From Mycolicibacterium aichiense (GTDB taxonomy: Bacteria; Actinomycetota; Actinomycetes; Mycobacteriales; Mycobacteriaceae): DNA of 64,000 bases. The notes beneath the pieces were generated by a model. It saw only the letters and a list, made by a program, of their open reading frames with translations. It was not told the DNA's origin and did not search any database. Below are positions 27,386 through 36,243 of the stretch, piece after piece (position 1 is the first letter of the stretch; each line of letters starts with the position of its first letter). Both the position numbers and the translations under genes were made by a program. The DNA lies in contig NZ_AP022561.1 of the NCBI RefSeq assembly GCF_010726245.1, positions 2,108,001 through 2,172,000 of the forward strand. The letters are read 5' to 3'.

Positions 27386-28173
27386 TGGCATTCGGCAGAC
27401 GAAAGAACGAAGCAGACACCGGCGCGGACGCGGCGGCGGAGGAGGCCCCGGCGGTCCAGGACCTCGCTGCCGACGACATCGACGACGCCGATGAGGGTTA
27501 CGACGGTGGCCCGTTCGACATCGAGGACTTCGACAACCCGGCCGACGCCGCCGAAGCCCGCCTGGACCTAGGTTCGGTGCTGGTGCCGATGCCGCCCGCC
27601 GGCCAGATCCAGGTCGAGCTGAACGAGGCGGGCGTGCCCAGCGCAGTCTGGGTGGTCACTCCGCACGGGCGATTCACGATCGCCGCCTACGCGGCGCCGA
27701 AGTCGCCCGGGCTGTGGCGTGAGGTGGCCGGTGAGCTGGCCGACTCGTTGCGCAAGGACAACGCACAGGTCTCCATCGAGGACGGCCCCTGGGGCCGTGA
27801 GGTGGTCGGCACCGGCGCCGGCGTGGTGCGCTTCATCGGCGTCGACGGCTACCGCTGGATGATCCGATGTGTGGTCAACGGCGCTCCCGAAGCCATGGCC
27901 AACCTGGTTGCCGAGGCGCGAGAAGCGTTGAGCGACACGGTAGTTCGCCGCGGTGACACCCCGCTTCCGGTCCGTACCCCGCTGCAGGTCCAGCTGCCCG
28001 AACCGATGCTCGAGCAGCTGCGTGAGGCCGCCGCCCAGCAGGCTCAGATGGCGGCCGCGCAGCAGGCGATGATTCAGCAGCAGCAGCAAGGCCAGGCGCA
28101 GCCGCCGACCGAACGGCGCAGTGCATCCGGCTCTGCCATGCAGCAGCTGCGCAGCTCCAGCACCGGCGGCTGA
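27385..28173 (+). CDS. DUF3710 protein
   Basis: 262 residues from [13 protein letters not shown]; the ATG shares its first base with the dut stop (TGATG), so translation is coupled. The N-terminus is acidic; the core (GPFDIEDFD, GVPSAVWVVTPHGRFTIAAY, LWREVAGELADSL, YRWMIRCVVNG) defines DUF3710. The C-terminus is Gln/Ala-rich (AAQQAQMAAAQQAMIQQQQQ), probably coiled or disordered. Function unknown. The stop abuts the stop of the convergent hydrolase. Confidence 0.87.
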   Translation: MAFGRRKNEADTGADAAAEEAPAVQDLAADDIDDADEGYDGGPFDIEDFDNPADAAEARLDLGSVLVPMPPAGQIQVELNEAGVPSAVWVVTPHGRFTIAAYAAPKSPGLWREVAGELADSLRKDNAQVSIEDGPWGREVVGTGAGVVRFIGVDGYRWMIRCVVNGAPEAMANLVAEAREALSDTVVRRGDTPLPVRTPLQVQLPEPMLEQLREAAAQQAQMAAAQQAMIQQQQQGQAQPPTERRSASGSAMQQLRSSSTGG

Positions 28174-28878
28174 TCAGCCCTCGGCGTCGGTCAACGCTGC
28201 CAGGCACGCCGAACCCAGAACGTCCGGCTTCGGCCCGAAGTCGTCGAGGCTGACCGTCCGCAGTGCCGCCCGCGGCGCCGCCGCCACCCACTCCAGCGCC
28301 ACCTCCAGCGGATGGATCGGGTCGTCGGTCGCCCCCACCACGCCCATCGGCACACTCAGTCGTCCCAGCTCGGTGATGCTCGGCGCGACATAGCTCGCTG
28401 CGTCCTCCATCGCGTCGGGCAGGTCCGGCCACTGAGCCAGCCAGCTCCGGGCCAGCTCATCGGCCAGCCAGGCGGGGCTTGAGGCGCGCATCTGGGTGGT
28501 GGTGGCGACCAGACCGTCGGTGCGCAGCTGATGCGCGGTGTAGCGGGCTGACAGCGCGGCCGGAGCGGACTGGGCCGCGCCGGTCCAGGCGGGCAGCGCG
28601 GCCAGCACCCCGACCACGTGCTGCGGGTTGGTCAGGGCCCAGGCCAGCGTCACCGCCGCGCCGATGGACACCCCGCCGACGATGATCGGGCCGTTGCGGG
28701 CGGCGTCGTCGAGCGCCTCGAGGTAGCCGGCGATCAGCCGGGCGGGCTGCGGAGCAGGCGTGGCGACCACCGCACCGACACCGTGCAGGGGACCGGCGAA
28801 CGCCCGGTAGACGTAGTCGTCATCGCTTCCCGTACCGGGCAGCAGCACCGCTGTGACACCGCGAAAGGTGATCGTCAT
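28174..28878 (-). CDS. Small alpha/beta hydrolase
   Basis: 234 residues. Elements seen are AVLLPGTGSDDDYVY (oxyanion strand), IIVGGVSIGAAVTLAWAL (nucleophile Ser in GVSIG), and GATDDPIHPLEVA, which places an Asp and a His. It lacks a signal peptide. Likely a cytoplasmic esterase or thioesterase-like enzyme; substrate unknown. Rv2695 by remembered synteny. Confidence 0.82.
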   Translation of the reverse strand: MTITFRGVTAVLLPGTGSDDDYVYRAFAGPLHGVGAVVATPAPQPARLIAGYLEALDDAARNGPIIVGGVSIGAAVTLAWALTNPQHVVGVLAALPAWTGAAQSAPAALSARYTAHQLRTDGLVATTTQMRASSPAWLADELARSWLAQWPDLPDAMEDAASYVAPSITELGRLSVPMGVVGATDDPIHPLEVALEWVAAAPRAALRTVSLDDFGPKPDVLGSACLAALTDAEG

Positions 28879-29000
28879 CTCATGATCGTGCCCTGCGACG
28901 TATGAGCAACGACCGCCGTGGGTATGCCACGTGGCATCGCGGCACCAAGAGGTCTACCGTTGCGTTGGCATTGTGATCCGCTGGAGTATCAGGAGAGGCC

Positions 29001-29372
29001 ATGGCTACGGCCGAAAGTTTCGTCCGACGTCTCACTCGTCGATTGACGGAAGACCCTGAGCAGCGCGACGTCGAAGAACTCACCGATGAAGCCGTCGGCA
29101 CCGGCGCCCAGCGAGCAATTGATTGCCAGCGCGGCCAGGAAGTGACAATGGTCGGCACCTTGCGCAGTGTCGAGACCAACGCCAAGGGCTGCGCGGGCGG
29201 CGTGCGCGCCGAACTCTTCGACGGCACCGACACCGTCACGCTGGTCTGGCTGGGACAGCGCCGGATCGCCGGTATCGAGTCGGGCCGCGCCCTGCGGGTG
29301 CGGGGCCGGCTGGGGACCCTCGAGAACGGCACCAAGGCCATCTACAACCCGCACTACGAGATCCAGACTTGA
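29001..29372 (+). CDS. OB-fold nucleic-acid-binding protein
   Basis: 123 residues; ATG after CAGGAGAGGCC. The C-terminal 75 residues form an OB-fold anti-codon-like domain (VTMVGTLRSVETNAKGC, AELFDGTDTVTLVWLGQRRI, LRVRGRLGTLENG). It may bind single-stranded nucleic acid; no partner is known. The stop overlaps the next gene as TTGA, implying translational coupling with the DUF3159 protein. Confidence 0.82.
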   Translation: MATAESFVRRLTRRLTEDPEQRDVEELTDEAVGTGAQRAIDCQRGQEVTMVGTLRSVETNAKGCAGGVRAELFDGTDTVTLVWLGQRRIAGIESGRALRVRGRLGTLENGTKAIYNPHYEIQT

Positions 29373-30088
29373 GCCGTCCCGTCGAAGACAGCGATCGCAG
29401 TCAGGACGCGGCGGACGACACCCCGGCGGTGACCCCCGAGGAGAAGACCCCCGCGCAGGCTCTGCTGGCCCAGATGGGCGGCATCAGCGGCCTGGTCTAT
29501 TCAGCACTGCCGGTGGTGGTCCTGGTCCCGGTGAACACCGCCTTCGGCCTGGTGCCGGCGATCAGTGCCGCGCTCGGCGTCGCCGCCCTGATCCTGGTGT
29601 GGCGGCTCTACCGCCGCGATTCGGTGCAGCCCGCCATCTCAGGGTTCATCGGTGTCGGCATCAGTGCGCTGATCGCCTGGTTCGTGGGCGCATCGAAGGG
29701 CTACTTCCTGCTGGGTATCTGGACGTCGCTGATCTGGGCGGCCGTGTTCGCGCTCTCGGTCGTCATTCGCAGGCCGATCGTGGGATACGCGTGGAGCTGG
29801 ATCAGCAACAAGGACCGTGCGTGGCGCGGAAACCGGCGCGCGGTGTTCGCCTTCGACGTCGCGACGCTGACCTGGGTCCTGGTGTTCGCCTCCCGGTTCG
29901 CGGTGCAGCGCCACCTGTACGACGCCGATCAGACCGGCTGGCTCGGGGTGGCCCGGATCGCGATGGGCTGGCCGCTGACGGCGGTGGCCGCGTTGGTGAC
30001 CTACCTGGCGATCCGTGCCGCGCAGCGCGCCATCCACGCCGCCCACGCACGCAGCCACGACGGCGACGTCGCGCCCGCCGAAGACTGA
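29369..30088 (+). CDS. DUF3159 membrane protein
   Basis: 239 residues if the TTG at 29369 is the start (overlapping the preceding stop as TTGA). The frame stays open further upstream, but that lies inside the OB-fold gene. A hydrophilic N-terminus (about 25 residues) precedes roughly six transmembrane helices, among them GLVYSALPVVVLVPVNTAFG, VAALILVWRLYRRDSVQP, FIGVGISALIAWFVGASKGY and LLGIWTSLIWAAVFALSVVI. The DUF3159 family is actinobacterial with unknown function. The MFS gene follows after two bases, suggesting an operon of three. Confidence 0.82.
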   Translation: MSRPVEDSDRSQDAADDTPAVTPEEKTPAQALLAQMGGISGLVYSALPVVVLVPVNTAFGLVPAISAALGVAALILVWRLYRRDSVQPAISGFIGVGISALIAWFVGASKGYFLLGIWTSLIWAAVFALSVVIRRPIVGYAWSWISNKDRAWRGNRRAVFAFDVATLTWVLVFASRFAVQRHLYDADQTGWLGVARIAMGWPLTAVAALVTYLAIRAAQRAIHAAHARSHDGDVAPAED

Positions 30089-30090
30089 CT

Positions 30091-31512
30091 GTGGTTGCGC
30101 GCGACGACCGTCTGCTCGTCGCCGTCGCGGTACTTGCGTCCTTCGTCGCGTTTCTCGACGGTTCGGTGGTGAACCTGGCCCTGCCCGCCATCAGCGCCGA
30201 ACTCGGCGGCGGACTCGTCATCCAGCAATGGGTCGTCGACGGATACCTGCTGACGCTGGGTGCGCTGATTCTGCTTGCCGGCGCGATCTCCGACACGTTC
30301 GGGCGGTTGACGGTGCTGCGTGCCGGGCTGGTGGTGTTCGGCGTCGCCTCGCTGCTGTGCGCGGCCGCACCCAGCGGACTGGTGCTGGTCATCGGCCGTT
30401 GCGTCCAGGGACTGGGTGCAGCCTTCCTGGTCCCGAGCTCACTGGCCATGATCAATGCCCGGTTCAGCGGCGCCGAACAGTCCCGCGCGATCGGCGTGTG
30501 GACGGCCTGGACCGGCACCGCGTTCGTCGTCGGACCGCTGCTGGGCGGTGTGCTCGTCGAAACCCTCGGCTGGCGGTGGGTGTTCGCCGTCAACGTGATC
30601 CCACTCGCGGTCACGCTGACCCTCGCGGGCAAGCTGACCGATCAGGCACCCCGGACGGCTGCGCATATCGATGCTGTCGGCGCGGTCCTCACTGCGGTCG
30701 GTTTGAGCGCGACGGTCTTCGCGATGATCGAGCAGCAGCGGCTGGGCTGGCACGATCCGGCTATCGTCACCGCGTTGATCGTCGGGCCCACGAGCCTGAT
30801 CGCGTTCGGCTGGTGGGAACGCCGCGCGCGTCACCCGATGCTGCCGCCCGCGGTCTTCTCGGCCCGCAACTTCACGGTCGGCAATCTGGCCACCGTGTTC
30901 CTCTATGCCGGTATCTCGCTGGGCCAGCTGCTGGTGGCGTTGTTCTTGCAGGAGGTCGGGGGACTCTCGCCCGCGCAAGCCGGCCTGGCGACACTGCCGG
31001 TGCCCGTCCTGTCGTTCGTGTTGGCGGCTCGGTTCGGTGAGCTCGCGGGCCGCTATGGCCCGCGCCGCTTCATGGCGGCCGGACCGCTGATCGCCGCGGC
31101 AGGATTCGGATGGATGGCGCTCGGCGCAGGCGACGTGTGGCTGCAGACGCTTCCGGGCATGGCGTTGTTCGGGGTGGGGCTCTCGGTTGCCGTGTCTCCG
31201 CTGACCGCTGCGGTCCTGGCCGCCGTCCCGACGGCGCACAGTGGCATCGGCTCGGCGATCAACAACGCTGTCGCCCGGGTGGCGGGATTGATCGCGATCG
31301 CATTCACCGCGGTCATCGTCGGGGGCGCAATGACTTTCGACGGTTTCCGCCACGGCGTGGTGGCCGCCGCGGTGCTACTGGTGATCGCGGGCATCGTTTC
31401 GGCGGCGGGTATCCGCGACGACGTGCCTGCTCTGTCCGCCGAGTCGTCGGCCGCCGCCGCGGCGTGCCACGACCGGGACGGGCCGCCCCCGGCGCCGGTG
31501 TACCGGGACTAG
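30091..31512 (+). CDS. MFS drug-efflux-type transporter (DHA2/EmrB-like)
   Basis: 473 residues from a GTG at 30091. The start of helix 1 carries the DHA2 hallmark ASFVAFLDGSVVNLALPAI, followed by QQWVVDGYLLTLGALILLAG, GRLTVLRAGLVVFG (motif A) and TGTAFVVGPLLGGVLVE (motif C, antiporter signature). About 14 hydrophobic segments can be counted. It likely exports drugs or metabolites using the proton gradient. The stop TAG overlaps that of the convergent ceoC through one CTAG. I do not recall an MFS gene at this place in M. tuberculosis, so it may be a local insertion or loss difference. Confidence 0.85.
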   Translation: MVARDDRLLVAVAVLASFVAFLDGSVVNLALPAISAELGGGLVIQQWVVDGYLLTLGALILLAGAISDTFGRLTVLRAGLVVFGVASLLCAAAPSGLVLVIGRCVQGLGAAFLVPSSLAMINARFSGAEQSRAIGVWTAWTGTAFVVGPLLGGVLVETLGWRWVFAVNVIPLAVTLTLAGKLTDQAPRTAAHIDAVGAVLTAVGLSATVFAMIEQQRLGWHDPAIVTALIVGPTSLIAFGWWERRARHPMLPPAVFSARNFTVGNLATVFLYAGISLGQLLVALFLQEVGGLSPAQAGLATLPVPVLSFVLAARFGELAGRYGPRRFMAAGPLIAAAGFGWMALGAGDVWLQTLPGMALFGVGLSVAVSPLTAAVLAAVPTAHSGIGSAINNAVARVAGLIAIAFTAVIVGGAMTFDGFRHGVVAAAVLLVIAGIVSAAGIRDDVPALSAESSAAAAACHDRDGPPPAPVYRD

Positions 31513-32192
31513 CCGGTCGAGGCCGACAGCACGGTGTTGCGCAGTTCGTCTTCCACTTCCGGGGCCGCCACGAACAGCAGCTCGTCGCCGCCCTCCAGCG
31601 GCTCGTCGGCCTCCGGCACGATCACCCGTGGTCCGCGCAGGATCGTCACCAGCGTGGCGTCCCGCGGCAGGACCAGCTTGCGAACCGGCCGTCCGCCCCA
31701 CGGGGTGTCGTCGGGCAGGGTGATCTCGACGAGGTTGGCGTGGCCCTGGCGGAACTGCATGAGCCGCACCAGGTCGCCGACCGCGACGGCCTCCTCCACC
31801 AGCGAGGCCAGCATCCGCGGAGTGGACACCGCAACGTCGACGCCCCACGAGTTGTCGAAGAGCCACTCGTTGCGCGGATCGTTGACCCGGGCCACCACGC
31901 GGGAGACCGCGAATTCCGTCTTGGCCAGCAGGGACAGCACCACGTTCGCCTTGTCGTCACCGGTGGCGGCGACGACGACGTCGAACTCCTGCAGGTGCAC
32001 CGACTCCAGCAGGCTGATCTCGCAGGCGTCGCCGAGGCGCCAATGTGCGGCCGGGATGGCGTCGACGTCGAGATGTTCGGCATTGCGCTCGATGAGCGTC
32101 ACGTCGTGCTCGCTCTCGAGCAGTTCGCGGGCGATCGACCGGCCGACGGCGCCTGCCCCGGCGATCGCCACTTTGAGCCGTTTGTCGCCCAT
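31509..32192 (-). CDS. ceoC: TrkA-family potassium-uptake regulatory protein CeoC
   Basis: 227 residues. RCK/TrkA-N Rossmann start VAIAGAGAVGRSIARELLES, NAD site with LIERNAEHLDVD, then a TrkA-C domain (ANLVEITLPDDTPWGGRPVR, VPEADEPLEGGDELLFVA). It is the second gene of a TrkA pair: its ATG overlaps the ceoB stop (TGATG). The two subunits are expected to form a cytoplasmic gating ring for K+ transport. The nearest transporter is the divergent APC permease, which makes that permease a candidate partner. Confidence 0.88.
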   Translation of the reverse strand: MGDKRLKVAIAGAGAVGRSIARELLESEHDVTLIERNAEHLDVDAIPAAHWRLGDACEISLLESVHLQEFDVVVAATGDDKANVVLSLLAKTEFAVSRVVARVNDPRNEWLFDNSWGVDVAVSTPRMLASLVEEAVAVGDLVRLMQFRQGHANLVEITLPDDTPWGGRPVRKLVLPRDATLVTILRGPRVIVPEADEPLEGGDELLFVAAPEVEDELRNTVLSASTG

Positions 32193-32869
32193 CAGTGCCC
32201 CTCTCCGACGTCAGGGCCGGGTGGCAGCGCGGCGATGGCCAGCGCTTCGGCGGCGCGCCCGGACACCGCCGCGATGTACACCTGGTCGCCGGCCTGCAGC
32301 ACGGTCTTGGGCTCGGGCAGGATGCCGGTGCCGAACCGGACCACGAACGCGACGCGCGCGCCGGTCGCCTCCTCCAGCGAGGTCAGCCGGTGACCCACCC
32401 AGCCCTCGTGCAGCGCCACTTCGGCGACGGCCATCGTGCCGGTGGGATCGCGCCATTTGGTGGTCTCGGTGTCGCGCACCAGCGCACCCAGCAGCCGGTC
32501 GGTGGTCCACGGCACGGTGGCGACCGTCGGGATGCCGAGGCGTTCGTAGACCGCGGCGCGTTTGGCGTCGTAGATGCGCGCGACCACGCGCTGCACGCCG
32601 AACGTCTCGCGGGCGACGCGCGCGGAGATGATGTTGGAGTTGTCGCCCGAGGACACCGCGGCGAATGCATCGGCGTTCTGGATTCCCGAGCGCAGCAGGA
32701 CCTCTCGGTCGAAGCCCATGCCCAGCACCCGCTCGCCGGAGAAGTCGGGGGACAGCCGGTGGAAGGCCGTCGGGTCCCGATCGATGATCGCCACCTCGTG
32801 GCCTATCCGGGACAGCGCGTCGGCCAGCGACGCGCCGACGCGGCCGCATCCCATCACCACTACCCGCAC
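32192..32869 (-). CDS. ceoB: TrkA-family potassium-uptake regulatory protein CeoB
   Basis: 225 residues from the GTG at 32869 (VRVVVMGCGRVGASLADAL), after GAGAGGACACC. The TrkA-N nucleotide site GCGRVGASL and acidic IIDRDPTAFHRL, then SSGDNSNIISARVARE, are typical. The TrkA-C domain ends with LQAGDQVYIAAVSGRAAE. Together with CeoC it should sense NAD(H) or nucleotides to control K+ uptake. A longer frame upstream has no support. Confidence 0.88.
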   Translation of the reverse strand: MRVVVMGCGRVGASLADALSRIGHEVAIIDRDPTAFHRLSPDFSGERVLGMGFDREVLLRSGIQNADAFAAVSSGDNSNIISARVARETFGVQRVVARIYDAKRAAVYERLGIPTVATVPWTTDRLLGALVRDTETTKWRDPTGTMAVAEVALHEGWVGHRLTSLEEATGARVAFVVRFGTGILPEPKTVLQAGDQVYIAAVSGRAAEALAIAALPPGPDVGEGH

Positions 32870-32942
32870 CTGGTGTCCTCTCGACTTTGCCGTGCGCCGA
32901 CCCGACCGTATGGGGAACGCTACAGCCAAATCGGTGAAGGCT

Positions 32943-32948
32943 TACTCT
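32943..32948 (+). promoter_or_regulatory. -10 box of a leaderless APC-transporter mRNA
   Basis: TACTCT fits TANNNT and ends 8 bases before the GTG at 32957. No ribosome site precedes that GTG, so transcription probably starts at or next to the start codon. Confidence 0.5.
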
Positions 32949-32956
32949 TGGCACTC

Positions 32957-34951
32957 GTGTCTAAGCTTTCGACCGCCGCACGTCGGCTGGTCCTGGGGCA
33001 GCCGTTCCGCAGCGACAAGCTGAGTCACACGCTGCTGCCCAAGCGCATCGCCCTACCGGTGTTCGCCTCCGACGCCATGTCATCGGTGGCCTACGCTCCC
33101 GAGGAAATCTTCCTGGTGCTCTCGGTGGCGGGCCTGTCGGCCTACACCATGGCGCCGTGGATCGGGCTGGCTGTCGCGCTCGTGATGCTCGTGGTGGTCG
33201 CCTCCTACCGCCAGAACGTGCACGCCTACCCGTCCGGCGGGGGCGACTACGAGGTGGTGACCACCAACCTCGGGCCGACCGCGGGTCTGACGGTCGCCAG
33301 CGCCCTGCTGGTCGACTATGTGCTGACCGTCGCGGTGTCGATGGCCTCGGCGATGTCGAACATCGGCTCGGCAATACCGTTCGTCGACACCCACAAGGTG
33401 TGGTTCGCGGTGGCGGCCATCGTGCTGCTCGCGTCGATCAACCTGCGCGGGATTCGGGAATCGGGCACCGCATTCGCGATTCCCACCTACGCGTTCATGT
33501 TCGGCATGTACATCATGCTCGGCTGGGGCCTGTTCCAGATCTACGTACTCGACATCCCGCTGCGCGCCGAGTCGGCCGGCTTCGAGGTGCACAACGAGCA
33601 CGGCAAGGTGCTCGGCTTCGCCCTGGTCTTCCTGGTTGCGCGGGCATTCTCGTCCGGGTGCGCGGCGCTGACCGGTGTCGAGGCGATCAGCAACGGTGTG
33701 CCCGCATTCCGGAAGCCCAAGTCCCGCAACGCGGCGACAACGTTGGCGATGCTCGGCCTGATCGCCATCTCGCTGTTCATGGGCATCATCCTGCTCGCCA
33801 AGGCGACCGGGGTGAAGGTGGCCGACGATCCCGCGAGCCAGCTGGTGGGTGCGCCGCAGAACTACCAGCAGAAGACGTTGGTGGCGCAGCTGGCCGACGC
33901 GGTGTTCCACGACTTCCCGATCGGCCTGTTCCTGATCACCGGTGTCACCGCCCTGATCCTCGTCTTGGCGGCCAACACCGCCTTCAACGGTTTCCCGGTG
34001 CTGGGTTCGATCCTGGCTCAGGACCGCTACCTGCCGCGGCAGTTGCACACTCGCGGTGACCGGCTGGCGTTCTCGAACGGCATCGTGTTCCTGGCGTTGG
34101 CCGCGATCGCCTTCGTGGTGGCCTTCCGGGCCGAGGTGACCGCGCTCATCCAGCTCTACATCGTCGGCGTTTTCGTGTCGTTCACGCTCAGCCAGATCGG
34201 TATGGTCCGGCACTGGACGCGCCACTTGCGCACCGAGACAGATCCGCGCGCCCGCCGGCACATGATGCGCTCGCGGGTCATCAACACGATCGGCTTCCTC
34301 GCCACCGGCGCGGTGCTGATCGTGGTGCTGGTCACCAAGTTCGTCGCTGGGGCCTGGATCGCAATCCTCGCCATGTCAAGCCTTTTCATTCTGATGAAGG
34401 CGATCCACAAGCATTACGACACCGTCGCCCGCGAGCTGGCCGAGCAGGAAGCCGAGCAGGGTGACGTGGTGCTGCCCAGCCGCAACCACGCCGTCGTGCT
34501 GGTATCCAAACTGCACATGCCGACATTGCGTGCGCTGTCCTATGCGCGGGCCACCCGGCCCGATGTGCTCGAGGCCATCACCGTCAACGTCGACGACTCC
34601 GAAACCCGCCAGCTGGTCCACAAGTGGGAAGACAGCGACATCACCGTCCCGCTGAAAGTCGTTGCCTCCCCGTACCGGGAGGTCACCCGTCCGGTACTCG
34701 ACTACGTCAAGCGGATCAGCAAGGAAGCGCCGCGCACGGTGGTGACGGTGTTCATCCCGGAGTATGTGGTCGGCCACTGGTGGGAGCAGGTGCTGCACAA
34801 TCAAAGCGCACTGCGGCTCAAGGGCAGGCTGCTGTTCATGCCGAACGTGATGGTGACTTCTGTTCCATGGCAACTCAATTCGTCGGAGCGTGTGCACGAG
34901 TTGCAGTCGCAGAACGCTCCGGGCGACGTACGACGGGGCTTTTTGGAGTGA
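32957..34951 (+). CDS. APC-superfamily amino acid/cation transporter
   Basis: 664 residues from the GTG at 32957 (VSKLSTAARRLVLG). The N-terminus (LPKRIALPVFASDAMSSVAY, YAPEEIFLVLSVAGLSAY) and AYPSGGGDYEVVTTNLG belong to the KUP-like/APC DUF family. About 12 transmembrane helices reach residue ~480, followed by a 180-residue cytoplasmic domain (HAVVLVSKLHMPTLRALSYA, RTVVTVFIPEYVVGHWWEQ). It is divergent from ceoBC, which encode TrkA-type regulators, so K+ or another cation is a reasonable substrate guess. An RNA methyltransferase gene follows after 7 bases. Confidence 0.85.
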   Translation: MSKLSTAARRLVLGQPFRSDKLSHTLLPKRIALPVFASDAMSSVAYAPEEIFLVLSVAGLSAYTMAPWIGLAVALVMLVVVASYRQNVHAYPSGGGDYEVVTTNLGPTAGLTVASALLVDYVLTVAVSMASAMSNIGSAIPFVDTHKVWFAVAAIVLLASINLRGIRESGTAFAIPTYAFMFGMYIMLGWGLFQIYVLDIPLRAESAGFEVHNEHGKVLGFALVFLVARAFSSGCAALTGVEAISNGVPAFRKPKSRNAATTLAMLGLIAISLFMGIILLAKATGVKVADDPASQLVGAPQNYQQKTLVAQLADAVFHDFPIGLFLITGVTALILVLAANTAFNGFPVLGSILAQDRYLPRQLHTRGDRLAFSNGIVFLALAAIAFVVAFRAEVTALIQLYIVGVFVSFTLSQIGMVRHWTRHLRTETDPRARRHMMRSRVINTIGFLATGAVLIVVLVTKFVAGAWIAILAMSSLFILMKAIHKHYDTVARELAEQEAEQGDVVLPSRNHAVVLVSKLHMPTLRALSYARATRPDVLEAITVNVDDSETRQLVHKWEDSDITVPLKVVASPYREVTRPVLDYVKRISKEAPRTVVTVFIPEYVVGHWWEQVLHNQSALRLKGRLLFMPNVMVTSVPWQLNSSERVHELQSQNAPGDVRRGFLE

Positions 34952-34958
34952 ATCGATA

Positions 34959-36155
34959 GTGAGCCAGGGGGACACGGTCGAGCTGGAACTGACCACCGGC
35001 GCGGCCGCCAACGGGGGTAGCTGCGTGGCGCGCCACGACGGCCGGGTGGTGTTCGTCCGGTACGCGCTGCCCGGGGAAGTGGTACGGGCCCGGGTGACCG
35101 GCGACCGCGGATCCTATTGGCACGCAGAGGCAATCGAGATCATCCAGCCGTCACCGGATCGGGTGGAGTCACACTGCCGGATCGCCGGTGTCGGCGGGGC
35201 GGGCTGCTGCGATCTGGCGTTCGCGACGCCGGAGGCGGCCCGGGTGCTCAAGGGGCAGGTGGTGGCCAATCAGCTGGCCCGGCTCGGTGATTTTCACTGG
35301 GACGGGGTGGCCGAACCGCTCGGCGACGGCGCGGCCCGTGGCTGGCGCACCCGCGTGCGACTGGACACCACCGCTGCGGGCCGGGTGGGGTTCCACCGCT
35401 ATCACAGTTCGGAACTCGTCACCGATCTGGACTGCGCGCAGCTGCCACCCGGGATGCTCGACGGGCTTGCGGATGCGGCGTGGGCGCCAGGGGCGCATGT
35501 GCACGTGGCCGTCGACGACGACGGTGACCGGCACGTCGTGCAGTCCGGGCCTCGGTCGGGCCGCAAGGTCTCGACCCGGGTCGTCGAGGGCAATTACGAA
35601 GCGGTGCAACGGGTCGGCGATCGGATCTGGCGGATACCGGTGACGGCGTTCTGGCAGGCGCACCGCGATGCCGCCCGGGTGTACAGCGGTCTGATCGGCC
35701 AGTGGGCACAGCTGGACACCGGGATGACGGCGTGGGATCTGTACGGCGGCTCGGGCGTTTTCGCGGCGGCGCTCGCCGACGGGGTCGGCGACACCGGCCA
35801 GGTGATCACCGTCGACACCTCGCGCGGATCGTCGCGGGCGGCGCACGCGGCGCTGGCCGACCTCACGTGCGTATCGGTGGTGACCGATTCGGTCCGGCGA
35901 GCGCTGAGCGCACAGCCACGCCGCGCCGACGTCGCGGTGCTGGATCCGCCGAGGGCCGGTGCCGGCCGGGAGGTCATCGACCAGCTGGCGACCGCGGAAG
36001 TCCCGCGCGTGATCCATATCGGTTGTGAGGCAGCATCATTCGCCCGAGACATCGGGCTCTATCGCAAGCAGGGTTACACGGTCGAGGAATTGCGGGTGTT
36101 CGACTCGTTCCCGCTCACCCATCACGTGGAGTGCGTCGCGATTCTCACCCGCTGA
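34959..36155 (+). CDS. TrmA/RumA-type RNA (uracil-5-)methyltransferase
   Basis: 398 residues from a GTG at 34959. An N-terminal TRAM domain ([34 protein letters not shown]) binds [20 protein letters not shown]ys cluster may hold an Fe-S centre as in RumA. The methyltransferase has [16 protein letters not shown] (AdoMet motif I), [13 protein letters not shown] (motif IV) and [12 protein letters not shown], whose Cys is the probable catalytic nucleophile. Likely modifies rRNA or tRNA uridines. It may be cotranslated with the APC transporter. Rv2689c by remembered synteny. Confidence 0.88.
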   Translation: MSQGDTVELELTTGAAANGGSCVARHDGRVVFVRYALPGEVVRARVTGDRGSYWHAEAIEIIQPSPDRVESHCRIAGVGGAGCCDLAFATPEAARVLKGQVVANQLARLGDFHWDGVAEPLGDGAARGWRTRVRLDTTAAGRVGFHRYHSSELVTDLDCAQLPPGMLDGLADAAWAPGAHVHVAVDDDGDRHVVQSGPRSGRKVSTRVVEGNYEAVQRVGDRIWRIPVTAFWQAHRDAARVYSGLIGQWAQLDTGMTAWDLYGGSGVFAAALADGVGDTGQVITVDTSRGSSRAAHAALADLTCVSVVTDSVRRALSAQPRRADVAVLDPPRAGAGREVIDQLATAEVPRVIHIGCEAASFARDIGLYRKQGYTVEELRVFDSFPLTHHVECVAILTR

Positions 36156-36180
36156 CGCCTGGCGGCTAGAGTGCTGCACA

Positions 36181-36243
36181 GGTGTGCCGGGAAGTCTGGT
36201 CGGCGTTAGCTTTTCCTTGCCCGTCGATGTCTTTAGGAGACTG
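36181..36243 (+). ncRNA. Conserved antiporter leader element (candidate riboswitch) before nhaA
   Basis: The 24 bases 36181-36204, with core GCCGGGAAGTCTGGTCGGC, are identical to bases 62622-62645 before the other Na+/H+ antiporter gene in this window. GCCG and CGGC can close a small stem. AGTCT inside the core (36193-36197) can pair with AGACT at 36238-36242, which overlaps the AGGAGA ribosome site. This suggests a switch between two structures that governs translation of nhaA. The identity and pairing are seen in sequence; the regulatory role is inferred. The arrangement resembles known antiporter riboswitches such as nhaA-I, but I cannot confirm that consensus. Confidence 0.55.

Noticed and set aside
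32195..32956. Upstream extension of the APC transporter frame through ceoB
   Set aside because: The extra 254 codons are antisense to ceoB; similarity starts at VSKLSTAARR with a -10 box 8 bases before its GTG.
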